Shown here: positions 17,757 to 26,600 of the stretch, piece by piece
Position numbering within the stretch: the stretch's first letter is position 1
Layout of the letters: each line of letters opens with the position of its first letter
From: Motiliproteus sp041586735
GTDB lineage: Bacteria > Pseudomonadota > Gammaproteobacteria > Pseudomonadales > Balneatricaceae
NCBI GenBank assembly: GCA_041586735.1
Contig: JBFGZQ010000003.1
Span: 62,001 to 126,000, forward strand
Reading direction: 5' to 3'
DNA length: 64,000 nt
Made by a program: the position numbers and the translations under genes
Notes under the pieces: generated by a model
The model's input: the letters and a program-made list of their open reading frames with translations, nothing else
Told to the model about the DNA's origin: nothing
Databases searched by the model: none

Positions 17757-18443
17757 TCAATGCTGGCCATCACCGTGCATGCCCTTCATATCATGCATGC
17801 CCTTCATATCATGCATGCCCGGCATACCCGCTGGAGCCTGGCTATCACCTTTAAAGCCACGGTGAAATACCTGGTGGACATAACTCAATACACTCCAACG
17901 CTCTGACTCGCTCAGCACCCCTTTGAACGCGGGCATCGCCGATTTCATGGAGACGAACGGTTCGACCATGCCGCCTTCCGAGATACGCCAGAATAGGTAT
18001 TGGTCGCCTTTTCCCTGTCCCTTATGAAAGTGGTTAGTCAGGTCGGCGGGAGGGTGTTCCAAGCTTTTGGCCAGCGGCCCTGTTCCACGACCATCGACTC
18101 CGTGGCAAGCCATACACATATCCCGGTAGAGGATCATCCCTTTACTGGCCTGCTCGTAGCTGCCCCACTGATCGAAGGTTTTATTATCAAAAGCGCTAGG
18201 TGGTTTAGACCATGAGGCATGCATATGCCCTGTCATCGCCATGCCACCCTGTCCAGTATCCGCGGGAATGACCTTCATCGAACTCATGTCCATGCTGTTC
18301 ATGTTCATGCTGCCCATATCCATATCAGCCGTCTCCCGAGCGGGTTGGTCATGGCCGCTACCGTGCTGCCCACCAGCCTGCACCGACAACGCAAAAGCGG
18401 CTGTCAACGGCAGCATTAAGCTTAATTGAATGATTTTTCGCAT
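17757..18443 (-). CDS. Periplasmic cytochrome c with Met/His-rich copper-binding ends
   Basis: Exported monohaem cytochrome c of 228 aa. A signal peptide (MRKIIQLSLM...SVQA) is followed by a Met-rich stretch (DMDMGSMNMNSMDMSSM, about residues 40-57). The haem site is CMACH, with the axial Met probably in MKSAMPAFKG. The tail is made of MHDMKG repeats (GMHDMKGMHDMKGMHG). The Met/His clusters resemble those of Cu(I)-binding periplasmic proteins. AGGA lies 7 nt before the ATG. It follows the small Met/His protein at 18510 and the cus-like genes, and is probably cotranscribed. It may link periplasmic copper binding with electron transfer; that role is inference. Confidence 0.82.
   Translation of the reverse strand: MRKIIQLSLMLPLTAAFALSVQAGGQHGSGHDQPARETADMDMGSMNMNSMDMSSMKVIPADTGQGGMAMTGHMHASWSKPPSAFDNKTFDQWGSYEQASKGMILYRDMCMACHGVDGRGTGPLAKSLEHPPADLTNHFHKGQGKGDQYLFWRISEGGMVEPFVSMKSAMPAFKGVLSESERWSVLSYVHQVFHRGFKGDSQAPAGMPGMHDMKGMHDMKGMHGDGQH
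17777..17825. repeat. 18-bp tandem repeat in the cytochrome C-terminus
   Basis: Two identical 18-bp units (17777-17794 and 17795-17812) plus a partial third. In frame on the minus strand they encode MHDMKG hexapeptides, extending the Met/His copper-binding tail. Confidence 0.85.
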
Positions 18444-18509
18444 CTTGAATTCCTAAGCATTAAGTTTGTTACTAGAGGCCTGCATCAACCCCTAGAAACA
18501 ATGGTGTTT

Positions 18510-18974
18510 TTATTTTGAGTAATGCACACCGCCAAAATGCTTCTTGCCGTCAGGGGTCTTGAACAACACCATTAGTTGGTGTTTTCCGCCATCTTTCAGG
18601 TCATATCCGGCCATAAACCAGTCGCCCATTTGCATCAACGGCTTGCTCTCTTCCTTACCGTCTGGGTAGACGACTTTGGAGTTCGCCTGCAATGTGGAGA
18701 TGGCGTTTGTTCCCTGCTCAACTTTAACCATCAGGTTATGCGAGCCGCCGTGACGCATCCCTTCGGCGGCTTCCATGACATGGAAACTGACGGTGTAACC
18801 ATCAATATCACGCTTTTCAAGGAACATTTTGCTGCTTGTCGGGCTCTGTGCCATGGCACCATGATTCATTTGACCTTGAGCCATATCATCATGCCCCGCC
18901 GGGCCGGCCTGTACCGAAGTGGCGATAGTGAAGGCGCTGAAGGTCGTGGCGAGTAGTAGGTTATTAAATTTCAT
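18510..18974 (-). CDS. Small periplasmic Met/His-containing protein of the copper locus
   Basis: 154-aa exported protein: signal peptide (MKFNNLLLATTFSAF...VQA) followed by a short Met/His segment (GHDDMAQGQMNHGAM) and a beta-rich domain with MRHGGSHNLMVKV and KKHFGGVHYSK. I do not recognise a named family. The fold-like pattern (alternating beta strands, conserved His and Met at the edges) and the context between cusA and a Met-rich cytochrome suggest a periplasmic copper-binding accessory protein. A strong ribosome site (AGAGGAAAG) precedes the ATG. It starts 45 bp after cusA and is probably part of that operon. Confidence 0.7.
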   Translation of the reverse strand: MKFNNLLLATTFSAFTIATSVQAGPAGHDDMAQGQMNHGAMAQSPTSSKMFLEKRDIDGYTVSFHVMEAAEGMRHGGSHNLMVKVEQGTNAISTLQANSKVVYPDGKEESKPLMQMGDWFMAGYDLKDGGKHQLMVLFKTPDGKKHFGGVHYSK

Positions 18975-19019
18975 TTTCTTTCCTCTTGCGTTTTTGTTTG
19001 ATGAAGAAGTACGTTGGAT

Positions 19020-22000
19020 TCAGTCTAAAGTGGGGGTTTCATGGATCTGGCCAGCGGCCGCTTCTTTGATCGGATCGTGCTCCTTGCGAAGCCGTTCTTT
19101 GATCTGCAGCACCAGCCCATAGATGACCGGCAGTACCACTAAACAGAGCAGGGTCACACTGAGCATACCGCCGACCATGGGCGCGGCGATACGCTGCATC
19201 ACTTCCGAGCCGGTGCCGTGACTCCACATGATGGGCAACAGACCGGCGATAATAGCCACCGCCGTCATCGCGATGGGGCGCACCCGTTCGGCGGTACCGT
19301 TTTGCACCGCGTTCAACAGTTCTCCAGTTGTCAGTTTCATCCCAGGATGACCCTTCTCAAGTCGCTTCTTGGCAATTGCTTGATCGATAAAGGTCAGCAC
19401 CAACACCCCGATCTCGGCAGCCACACCGGCCAACGCGATGAAACCCACCGCAACCGCCACCGACAGATTGAAGCCCAGTGCATGCACCAGCCAGATACCT
19501 CCGACTAGACCAAACGGGATGGATAGCATCACCACCAGGGGCGAAGAGAGGTTGCGGAAGTTGAAATACAGCAGCAGGAAGATAATCAACAGGGTCAGTG
19601 GAACCACGATCTTCAAGCGCTCTGCGGCCCTTGCCATATACTCATACTGGCCGGACCAGGCGATGGTATAACCTGCCGGAACCTTGATCTGTTCAGCCAC
19701 CGCTTGCTGCGCCTCTTTGACATAGCCGCCTATGTCATCCACATAGATATCGACATAGATCCACGAGGTCAGCCGAGCATCTTCACTTTTGATCCCAGGC
19801 GGGCCGCGGCGCATCTTCAGGTCGGCTAGTTGTTCCAGCGGAATCTGAGCGCCACCCGGTGTCGGCACTAATACCCGACGCAACGAGTCGATATCGTCAC
19901 GCAGTTCGCGTGGGTAACGGACGTTAACCGGGTACCGTTCCAACCCTTCAACTGTGCGCGTCACATTCATACCGCCGATGGCGGTCTGAATAACATCCTG
20001 GACATCACCCACCGTGAGCCCATAGCGGGCAGAAATTTCTCGATTGATATCAAAATCCAGGTAGTAACCACCCACCGCCCGGTCACCAAACGCGGTAAGG
20101 GTGCCTGTCACTCCGCGTACCACCTGCTCGATCTCGATGACCATCTCTTCCAGCTTGGCTAGACTGGGACCGCTGACCTTGATGCCAACCGGGGTCTTAA
20201 TACCGGTGGAGAGCATATCGATACGGGTCTTGATCGGCATGGTCCAGGCATTGGCCAACCCCGGAAACTTGATGGCCCTGTCCATCTCGTTCATCAACTC
20301 CTTGGTGGTCTTGGATGGATCAGGCCACTGCTCCTTGGGCAGCAGCTTTATGGTGGTTTCAAGCATCCCTAGTGGCGCAGGGTCGGTTGCAGTAGCGGCA
20401 CGCCCGGCCTTGCCAAAGACTCGCTCCACTTCGGGGAAGCTGCGCAGAATTTTGTCGGTCTGCTGCAATAACTCTTTGGCTTTAGTAATAGACACGCCAG
20501 GGTAGGTGGTCGGCATATAGAGGATGTCGCCCTCATCCAGAGGTGGCATAAACTCACTGCCTATCTTGGACAACGGATAGTAGGTAGCCCCTAGAATGAC
20601 GACTGCAACGATCAACGTCAGCCAGCGCCAACGCATCGCCAGCCCCAATACCGGGGCGTGCAACCAATGCAAAATCCGATTCACCGGATTCTTCGTTTCG
20701 GGCAATATTTTACCGCGAATAAAATAGCCCATCAGCACCGGCACCAGGGTGATGGCCAAGATGGCGGCGGCGGCCATCGAGTAAGTCTTGGTGAAGGCTA
20801 GAGGGCTGAACATCCGTCCCTCTTGGGCTTGCAGGGTGAACACCGGCAGGAACGACACCGTGATGATCATCAGCGAGAAGAACAGTGCTGGACCCACTTC
20901 TCTGGCCGAATCGGCGATAGCCATCCAGCGTTCACTATCGGTTAATCTGCGCTGCAAGCGCTCATTGGCGAGCTCCAGGTGCTTGTGAGCATTCTCAATC
21001 ATCACGATCGCGCCATCGACCATCGCGCCGATCGCGATGGCAATGCCCCCCAGCGACATGATATTGGCGTTGATCCCTTGCCACTGCATCACGATAAAGG
21101 CCATCAGGATGCCGATCGGCAGCGTAAGAATTGCCACCAAGGCCGAACGCGCATGCAGTAAAAACAGAATGCACACCACCGACACCACGATCGACTCTTC
21201 GATCAGTTTCTCGACCAGGTTGGTCACCGCCCGATCGATCAGATCGCCCCGATCATACACAGGTACGATCTCGACCCCGGCGGGCAACCCCGGTTTGAGC
21301 TGCTCCAACTTTTCACGCACCCGTTCAATGGTCGCCTGGGCATTTTCACCGTAGCGCATAACGATGATGCCGCCGACCGTTTCACCCTCGCCATCCAGCT
21401 CCGCGACGCCACGACGTAGTTCAGGGCCGAGCTGTACCTGAGCGATATCTTTGATGCGCAACGGCGTGCCATTCATCGAGACACCGACCGGGATCTCCTC
21501 AATGTCGGCGATGTTATTGATATAGCCCAGTCCCCGCACCATGTATTCAGTCTCGGCCATTTCTAGCAGGCGTCCGCCGACATCGTTATTGGAGCGTTTG
21601 ATTGCAGCCCTGACTTTAGCCAGCGGCACGTCGTAGCGTGCCATTAATTTAGGATCGACCTCGACCTGGTACTGCTTCACATGACCGCCAATGCTGGCGA
21701 CCTCTGACACCCCTTCGACAGTCTGGAGCTGGTAACGCAGGTACCAATCCTGAATTGAACGCAGCTGGGCCAAATCATGCTTGCCGCTGCGGTCTACCAG
21801 CGCATATTCATACACCCAGCCGACACCGGTCGCATCGGGTCCAAGCACTGGCTGCACGTTGTCGGGTAAGCGACTGGCGGCATAGTTGAGCTGTTCCAGC
21901 ACCCGTGAACGGGCCCAGTACATGTCAGTGCCATCTTCAAAAATGATGTACACAAATGAATAACCAAAGAAAGAGTAGCCGCGCACCACCTTGGAGTTCG

Positions 22001-22229
22001 GCACCCCGAGCATCGCGGTGGTTAGAGGGTACGTGACCTGATCCTCGACCACCTGTGGTGCTTGCCCTGGAAACTCGGTAAACACGATCACCTGCACGTC
22101 CGACAGATCCGGAATCGCATCCAGAGGTGTTTGTTTCACCGCCCAGATCCCCGATGCGATCAGTAATGCGGTACCGATCATGATCAGAAAGCGGTTACGC
22201 AACGAACCGCTGATAATGCTATCAATCAT
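19020..22229 (-). CDS. cusA: Heavy-metal efflux RND inner-membrane pump, CusA type
   Basis: RND transporter of 1069 aa, the usual HME-RND length. It begins MIDSIISGSLRNRFLI, and has the porter and docking domains, and transmembrane motifs such as GGIAIAIGAMVDGAIVMIENAHKHLE and VGFIALAGVAAEIGVLVLTFIDQA. The TM4 motif lacks the Asp-rich (DGxVxxxEN) difference seen in zinc CzcA, and cluster context favours monovalent copper/silver export. The ATG at 22229 overlaps the cusB stop (ATGA); an in-frame GTG sits at 22232. Together with the adaptor and outer-membrane genes it forms a complete tripartite system that clears periplasmic copper. Confidence 0.92.
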   Translation of the reverse strand: MIDSIISGSLRNRFLIMIGTALLIASGIWAVKQTPLDAIPDLSDVQVIVFTEFPGQAPQVVEDQVTYPLTTAMLGVPNSKVVRGYSFFGYSFVYIIFEDGTDMYWARSRVLEQLNYAASRLPDNVQPVLGPDATGVGWVYEYALVDRSGKHDLAQLRSIQDWYLRYQLQTVEGVSEVASIGGHVKQYQVEVDPKLMARYDVPLAKVRAAIKRSNNDVGGRLLEMAETEYMVRGLGYINNIADIEEIPVGVSMNGTPLRIKDIAQVQLGPELRRGVAELDGEGETVGGIIVMRYGENAQATIERVREKLEQLKPGLPAGVEIVPVYDRGDLIDRAVTNLVEKLIEESIVVSVVCILFLLHARSALVAILTLPIGILMAFIVMQWQGINANIMSLGGIAIAIGAMVDGAIVMIENAHKHLELANERLQRRLTDSERWMAIADSAREVGPALFFSLMIITVSFLPVFTLQAQEGRMFSPLAFTKTYSMAAAAILAITLVPVLMGYFIRGKILPETKNPVNRILHWLHAPVLGLAMRWRWLTLIVAVVILGATYYPLSKIGSEFMPPLDEGDILYMPTTYPGVSITKAKELLQQTDKILRSFPEVERVFGKAGRAATATDPAPLGMLETTIKLLPKEQWPDPSKTTKELMNEMDRAIKFPGLANAWTMPIKTRIDMLSTGIKTPVGIKVSGPSLAKLEEMVIEIEQVVRGVTGTLTAFGDRAVGGYYLDFDINREISARYGLTVGDVQDVIQTAIGGMNVTRTVEGLERYPVNVRYPRELRDDIDSLRRVLVPTPGGAQIPLEQLADLKMRRGPPGIKSEDARLTSWIYVDIYVDDIGGYVKEAQQAVAEQIKVPAGYTIAWSGQYEYMARAAERLKIVVPLTLLIIFLLLYFNFRNLSSPLVVMLSIPFGLVGGIWLVHALGFNLSVAVAVGFIALAGVAAEIGVLVLTFIDQAIAKKRLEKGHPGMKLTTGELLNAVQNGTAERVRPIAMTAVAIIAGLLPIMWSHGTGSEVMQRIAAPMVGGMLSVTLLCLVVLPVIYGLVLQIKERLRKEHDPIKEAAAGQIHETPTLD

Positions 22230-23683
22230 CACTGCGAATCTCCGGTCGATTTAACAACAGGCTGATCCATAGACATCGTCTCCATCGATAGGTCATCCAT
22301 CGACATCCCCTCAAGCGACTGTCCGTCCATCGATAAATCATCCATCGACATTGAATCCAGTGACATTCCACTATCCGCCGGCTCTGGAGCCTGCAAGGCC
22401 CCCATCATCTTGGCCGTGGCTTCACGTAATTTGGATTCAGAATCGATCAGGAACAGTGCGGAGTTTACCACCCGTTCTCCCGCTTTCAGGCCTGAGAGAA
22501 TCTCAACCCAGCCCTCACTGCTGTAGCCCAGCTCGACCACACGGGGTTCATATTTACCCTCAGCGCGTACCACAAACACCTGTTCGCGAGGTCCTGAGCG
22601 CACGATCGCCTCGGTGGGTACGACGATGGCGTTGGGGCGCGCATTGGCGCCGATGGTGACATCGGCAAACATATCGGGTTTGAGCAGTCCGTCGGGGTTA
22701 TCAAACTCGATGCGAACCTTGATGGTGCGGGTCTTGGAATCCGCGTAGGGGTAGATATAGGAGACGCTACCCTTGAACTCTCGATCACCCATGCCGGTCA
22801 TCTTCATCGACGCGCTGTCACCGAGAGTTATCCAGGGCAGCTCGTATTCATAGACATCGGCCAGCAACCACACCTTGGATAGATCCGCCAACATATACAG
22901 CTCGGTACTGGGCGTCACATATTGCCCTTGACGCACGCCAACGGCGAGCGCCACACCATTGAATGGCGACTCGATGCTGACCATCCGGCTGACTTTACGC
23001 GTTAGCTTGAGCTGCTTAATTTGATCTGCGGGCATATCCAGCAGCGTCAGTCGTTGATAAGAGCTCTCGACCATCTCCACCGCTCCAGTGCGGATATCGG
23101 CATAAGGGCTATCTTTGAGCGCAGCTAAATTATCCAGCGCCAGCAGATACTCCTGCTGAGTCGTCACCAGCTGTGGCGAGTAGATATGCAGCAGATCATC
23201 GCCTTTACGCACAGGATTACCTACATTAGAAATGATCTGCATTTCAACCCAACCCTCGGTGCGTGGATGCAGTCGAGCCATGCGACTCTCATCGACACTG
23301 ATTCGGCCACTGGCACGAACTTGTTTAACCAGATCACGTTGCTCAACCAGAACCGTCCTGACGCCGATGTTTTGCACCATCACCGGATCTATTTTTACCG
23401 TGCCGGAAGGCTCATCGCTGGCTTTGCCCTCATCGGCACCCTCTGCAAAGACTGGGATATAGTCCATACCCATCTCATCCTTGGTAAACACCGGTGAGGT
23501 GATGGCCGGGTTCATGGGGTTGCGGTAGAAAAGCGGCTTCTCCGCGCCGCCCTCTGCCACACTGGCCTGTTCGAGCAACGCTGTTTCAGAGCCCGTAAAG
23601 TATGCCTGCAGCCAGGGCTGACTGGCACCGGCGCTGACGCCGACCAGCAAGGCTATACTGGAGGCGATAAGGGTTTTATTCAT
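22229..23683 (-). CDS. cusB: Periplasmic adaptor of the metal efflux system, CusB type
   Basis: Membrane-fusion protein of 484 aa joining CusA to the outer-membrane channel. After an N-terminal hydrophobic anchor it carries a heavy-metal-binding (HMBD) motif, YRNPMNPAITSPVFTKDEMGMDYIPV, then barrel-sandwich hybrid, helical hairpin and beta-barrel parts. The C-terminal 40 residues are an unusual Met/Asp repeat (SMSMDDLSMDG...GMSMDDLSMETMSMD), not present in E. coli CusB, and likely to bind Cu(I) or Ag(I). ATG 23683 is chosen because the adaptor then starts with the signal-like MNKTLIASS; it overlaps the end of the upstream gene. Start at 23698 is an alternative. Confidence 0.9.
   Translation of the reverse strand: MNKTLIASSIALLVGVSAGASQPWLQAYFTGSETALLEQASVAEGGAEKPLFYRNPMNPAITSPVFTKDEMGMDYIPVFAEGADEGKASDEPSGTVKIDPVMVQNIGVRTVLVEQRDLVKQVRASGRISVDESRMARLHPRTEGWVEMQIISNVGNPVRKGDDLLHIYSPQLVTTQQEYLLALDNLAALKDSPYADIRTGAVEMVESSYQRLTLLDMPADQIKQLKLTRKVSRMVSIESPFNGVALAVGVRQGQYVTPSTELYMLADLSKVWLLADVYEYELPWITLGDSASMKMTGMGDREFKGSVSYIYPYADSKTRTIKVRIEFDNPDGLLKPDMFADVTIGANARPNAIVVPTEAIVRSGPREQVFVVRAEGKYEPRVVELGYSSEGWVEILSGLKAGERVVNSALFLIDSESKLREATAKMMGALQAPEPADSGMSLDSMSMDDLSMDGQSLEGMSMDDLSMETMSMDQPVVKSTGDSQ
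22262..22365. repeat. Degenerate repeat encoding the Met/Asp tail of CusB
   Basis: The 3-prime end of the cusB-like gene is built from repeats around CATCGAC/CATCCAT words, which on the minus strand encode repeating S-M-D/D-L-S-M-D blocks. Copies have drifted, so it is a protein-level repeat more than a clean DNA one. Confidence 0.6.
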
Positions 23684-25001
23684 GACGGATCCCTTCATTG
23701 GACTGCAGCAGACTGAGGCTTGAGTTAAGCCCCCCTGCGGTTAACTGTTGGCTGCCGACCGCAGCTTCGAGGTCGGCATAGGCTTTTTGGCTATCGCTAA
23801 TGGCTTGCCAATACTGCAGTTGGAGTCGGTTGACCATCAGCTGAGCTTGAATCAGCGCGGAGAAATCGACCTTACCCACCTGGTAGCCGACCAGCATCGA
23901 GGCCACCGTTTGTTTCGATTGGGGCAGCATGCCTTGCACCAGTAGATCAGCCTGCTCGCGGGCTTGTTGGTAGTCGGAAACGGACTGGATCACTTCACTG
24001 CGCACCTGCAACTGAGCACCGTGAAGCGCCGCCCTACGGGCTATCAGCTCGGCTCCACGTTGGCTGATTTGACGGTGCTGCTTACTGCTGGAGTAGAGCG
24101 GAACTTTTATACCCAGGTTAATAGAGAACAGGTCCGCTCGGGACGAGCCATTCGGAGCGTCTTGTCGATAGCCGTATGCGGCTCCCAGCGTCAGGTTAGG
24201 GAGCAAGCCTTTGCGTGCCAGTTGTTGCCGGTCTTGAGCCGCATCCACCTGGCGTTGTTGCTGGTGAAGCCATGGACGCTGCAACAGCGCCGTTTCAATC
24301 AGTTGGCTGGTCGCCGCTATGTCAGGAGTATGGATAGCGGCGTTAACCGGCAGGGTGATACTGATCGCCTCTGGGTTGGCCAGCAGTGCGTTCAGTCGGG
24401 CTTCAGCATTTCTGCGCTGGCCCTGCAGCCGCAAACGAAGCTCCAGTTGCGCGGAGAGTTGCAGTTGCGCTTGCAGAGTATCCTGCTGCAAGCCCTTGCC
24501 TACCCGGTAGCGACTCTGGGCGATCTGGTTGAATTCACGCAATCGCTGAAGATTTTCTTCGACAACGCTGAGCGACTGATCGATAAAATACAGCGCCCAC
24601 CAGCCGCGCGTCACATCCCGATGCAGTCGATTGCGGGATTCATCCAACTCCGCAGCCGTGGCGGCGGCCTGTTTTTCAGCCGCAGACCTGGCCAAGCGGC
24701 GCTCGCTGGCCCATGGCAGAGATTGAGACACACCGATCTGCAGCTGGGTCATCGCCTCCTGATTAAGTGCAAAACCATCGGTGGGGACGCTCAGCAAGCC
24801 AACCGTCAGGGTCGGATCAGGCAGAGCCGCCGCTTGCTCGGGAACCTCGAGCGCGGCGTTATAGCGCGCTTGAATCTCGGCCAACAAAGGGCTGTCTGAT
24901 AACGCCCGCTGCTGCGCCTCAGATAACAGCAAGGGCTCAGCGAAAGCAGCCGTAGCGAAAGTCAGGCTCAGCAATAGTGCGAGCCGGTTTAGAAAATACA
25001 T
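23676..25001 (-). CDS. cusC: Outer-membrane efflux protein, TolC/CusC family
   Basis: Outer-membrane factor of 441 aa with a signal peptide (MYFLNRLALLLSLTFATAAFA) and two repeated OEP domains (residues about 30-215 and 235-420), rich in coiled coil. It would form the trimeric channel through which CusA and CusB export metal. It is the first gene of the tripartite set, overlapping the adaptor gene. AGGAG lies 7 nt before the ATG. No lipid-attachment Cys is obvious at the signal peptide end, unlike E. coli CusC. Confidence 0.9.
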   Translation of the reverse strand: MYFLNRLALLLSLTFATAAFAEPLLLSEAQQRALSDSPLLAEIQARYNAALEVPEQAAALPDPTLTVGLLSVPTDGFALNQEAMTQLQIGVSQSLPWASERRLARSAAEKQAAATAAELDESRNRLHRDVTRGWWALYFIDQSLSVVEENLQRLREFNQIAQSRYRVGKGLQQDTLQAQLQLSAQLELRLRLQGQRRNAEARLNALLANPEAISITLPVNAAIHTPDIAATSQLIETALLQRPWLHQQQRQVDAAQDRQQLARKGLLPNLTLGAAYGYRQDAPNGSSRADLFSINLGIKVPLYSSSKQHRQISQRGAELIARRAALHGAQLQVRSEVIQSVSDYQQAREQADLLVQGMLPQSKQTVASMLVGYQVGKVDFSALIQAQLMVNRLQLQYWQAISDSQKAYADLEAAVGSQQLTAGGLNSSLSLLQSNEGIRHE

Positions 25002-25123
25002 CAGGAAACTCCTGGGTACGCAGTCTTGATGAAATTGCGGTTAAGACCGCGAAAGACTGGCTATTTCAACGAAAATAATAACGAAATAGAACGTACGGCC
25101 CTATGGAAGGCCAGGAGTGGTTT

Positions 25124-25510
25124 TTAAAGCCGCAGGACGCAGAGGCTGTAGTACAGAGGGGGGGTGACAAAATCGGGGGCGTGAAGTGCAGGTGTGGGAT
25201 TGCAAGGCCCTGCACGGCTAGCAGGAAGTGCAGATATAGCCGTTATTAGCAACTGGGCATCAGCTTGCTTATCTTTGAGTTGCTTGAACGCTTGTGATTG
25301 CAACGTGGTATTCGCGTTGGCACTATGGCCATCACAGCAGGAAGAGTCTGAGTCTGAATGATTATCTGATGCGGGGGAGGTTTCACCATGATGCCCATGG
25401 TGGTCAGAGGCGACCTCTTCAATGACCGGCATTGAAGGTGCCATGGCCAGTGCCGCAGAGCAGTGTCCACTCACCACAAACAGCATCAGCAGCATGACGA
25501 AAATATTCAT
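25124..25510 (-). CDS. Small secreted His/Cys-containing protein upstream of the cus operon
   Basis: Probable exported protein of 128 aa. The signal peptide MNIFVMLLMLFVVSGHCSAALA is followed by a His/Asp/Ser-rich stretch with DHHGHHGE and SSCCDGH, and a low-complexity C-terminal half. Small proteins of this type often precede cusC/czcC genes (CopL-like or DUF2946-like), but I cannot name the family with confidence. The start at 25510 is chosen for the signal peptide; the frame is open back to a TTG at 25618. With 122 bp to the outer-membrane gene it may be the first gene of the operon. A metal-binding or sensing role is inferred from residues and position. Confidence 0.6.
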   Translation of the reverse strand: MNIFVMLLMLFVVSGHCSAALAMAPSMPVIEEVASDHHGHHGETSPASDNHSDSDSSCCDGHSANANTTLQSQAFKQLKDKQADAQLLITAISALPASRAGPCNPTPALHAPDFVTPPLYYSLCVLRL

Positions 25511-25945
25511 CCTGCTGCTGTGGCGAAGCTGCTTAGGGTTGCGATAGAGACTCAAGAGAGATCCATTCTTCGGTTTATGATTCCCGCATTTGACAGGAAG
25601 GGGATGCAATAGTTTCAATTGCTGTTATCAATGTCAACAACATAGCAGGCAAACAACGCCCTGTTAGCGGTGGGAGTCGCACGAAATCCTTACCCCAAAG
25701 AAGCCCCCATTCGGTACCAGCTAATATATATAAATCGATACGCTGCTTCTACATAGGTCGATCGCAGCTTGAAAACGCTTAGGATTCGGCGCAAACTTTT
25801 AATGACAATGTCCTATGACAATGACCTATAACAACGCCCTGCGACTCGAAGGTAAGCTGGATCGCATTATGGCCAGCATTCAACTCAACAGCTTATCCTC
25901 AGTGAATAGAACAATAGTCTTAATGTAGCCGACAACATAAAAAAT
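25511..25945. other. Intergenic region upstream of the cus operon
   Basis: This 435-bp gap holds the likely start of the leftward copper operon: on the minus strand a perfect TTGACA at 25632-25637 lies 17-18 bp from a weak -10. On the plus strand a 35-codon frame (25821-25928, MTYNNALRLEGKLDRIM...) is open but lacks family or ribosome-site support. An 8-bp direct repeat (TGACAATG) occurs near 25803-25823. No other gene is seen. Confidence 0.45.
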
Positions 25946-26380
25946 ATGCCCGATTCTATGAGTGTTGATAACGCCCTATTTGATGGATTGAAATCGCTGT
26001 CTGAGTCAGCCTTTCCGAAATTCTGCAGTTGCTGTGGCTGTCGCTTTAACAGCGCACAAGAGTTCCTTAAAGAGACCGACAAGCTTCCCAAGGGCAGCGG
26101 CCTGAAGGCATCCAAGGATGAGGATGATCACTCGGTCGTAGAGCTGTACCGAAATTGTGTCTGCGGCTCAACGCTGATGGATTTTTTTACCGATAGACGA
26201 GATACCGGCGAACGAGGCTTCAAACGCCGTGAAAAGTTCGGCAAGCTTATAACCCTGCTAGGAAAGCGCAACCTGGATACGACCAGCGCGCCTCAAGAGC
26301 TGCTAAAGCTGCTGCGAGGCCAGCGTAGCGAGCAGCTGGAAGCGCTGGGATTACAGTTTCGAGGTCATGGCGCTACCTAA
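25946..26380 (+). CDS. Uncharacterised Cys-rich protein with zinc-ribbon-like motif
   Basis: 144-aa soluble protein. Five cysteines near residues 27-58, arranged CSCCGC and later NCVCGS, suggest a zinc ribbon, followed by FFTDRRDTGERGFKRREKFGKL and a helical, basic C-terminus. I recall similar uncharacterised proteins in gammaproteobacteria with this CxxC plus FRNCVCGSTL pattern, but no function is known to me. The start has no clear ribosome site; ATG 25946 or 25958 are both possible. It is not obviously cotranscribed with its neighbours, lying between divergent copper genes and a single exporter gene. Confidence 0.6.
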   Translation: MPDSMSVDNALFDGLKSLSESAFPKFCSCCGCRFNSAQEFLKETDKLPKGSGLKASKDEDDHSVVELYRNCVCGSTLMDFFTDRRDTGERGFKRREKFGKLITLLGKRNLDTTSAPQELLKLLRGQRSEQLEALGLQFRGHGAT

Positions 26381-26600
26381 AAAACCAAGCCCCAGAGCAC
26401 AATCTAGGATTAACATCCCCACTCGCAGCCCGGCTGCCACTATTCTTCAGGATTGACGCTCAGTCACCCCGCGTCAGTCAGGTTCACATCTAGCGTATTT
26501 TGGGTCCGCTATAGGCTGTCCGTTATAGGCTGCCTAAGCGCTGACCGACTATGTTAGGATGCCAGGCTAGCATCACGTTAACACCAACGGTTGGTCAATC

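Noticed and set aside
22262..22365. Possible CRISPR-like array
   Set aside because: The repeats are in-frame coding repeats of the CusB tail with no regular spacers.
23964..24899. 311-residue plus-strand frame
   Set aside because: Antisense to the outer-membrane channel gene; Gln/Leu/Arg-rich translation typical of a reversed coding strand.
25821..25928. 35-codon frame MTYNNALRLEGKLD...
   Set aside because: No ribosome site or homology can be recognised; kept only as a note in the intergenic entry.
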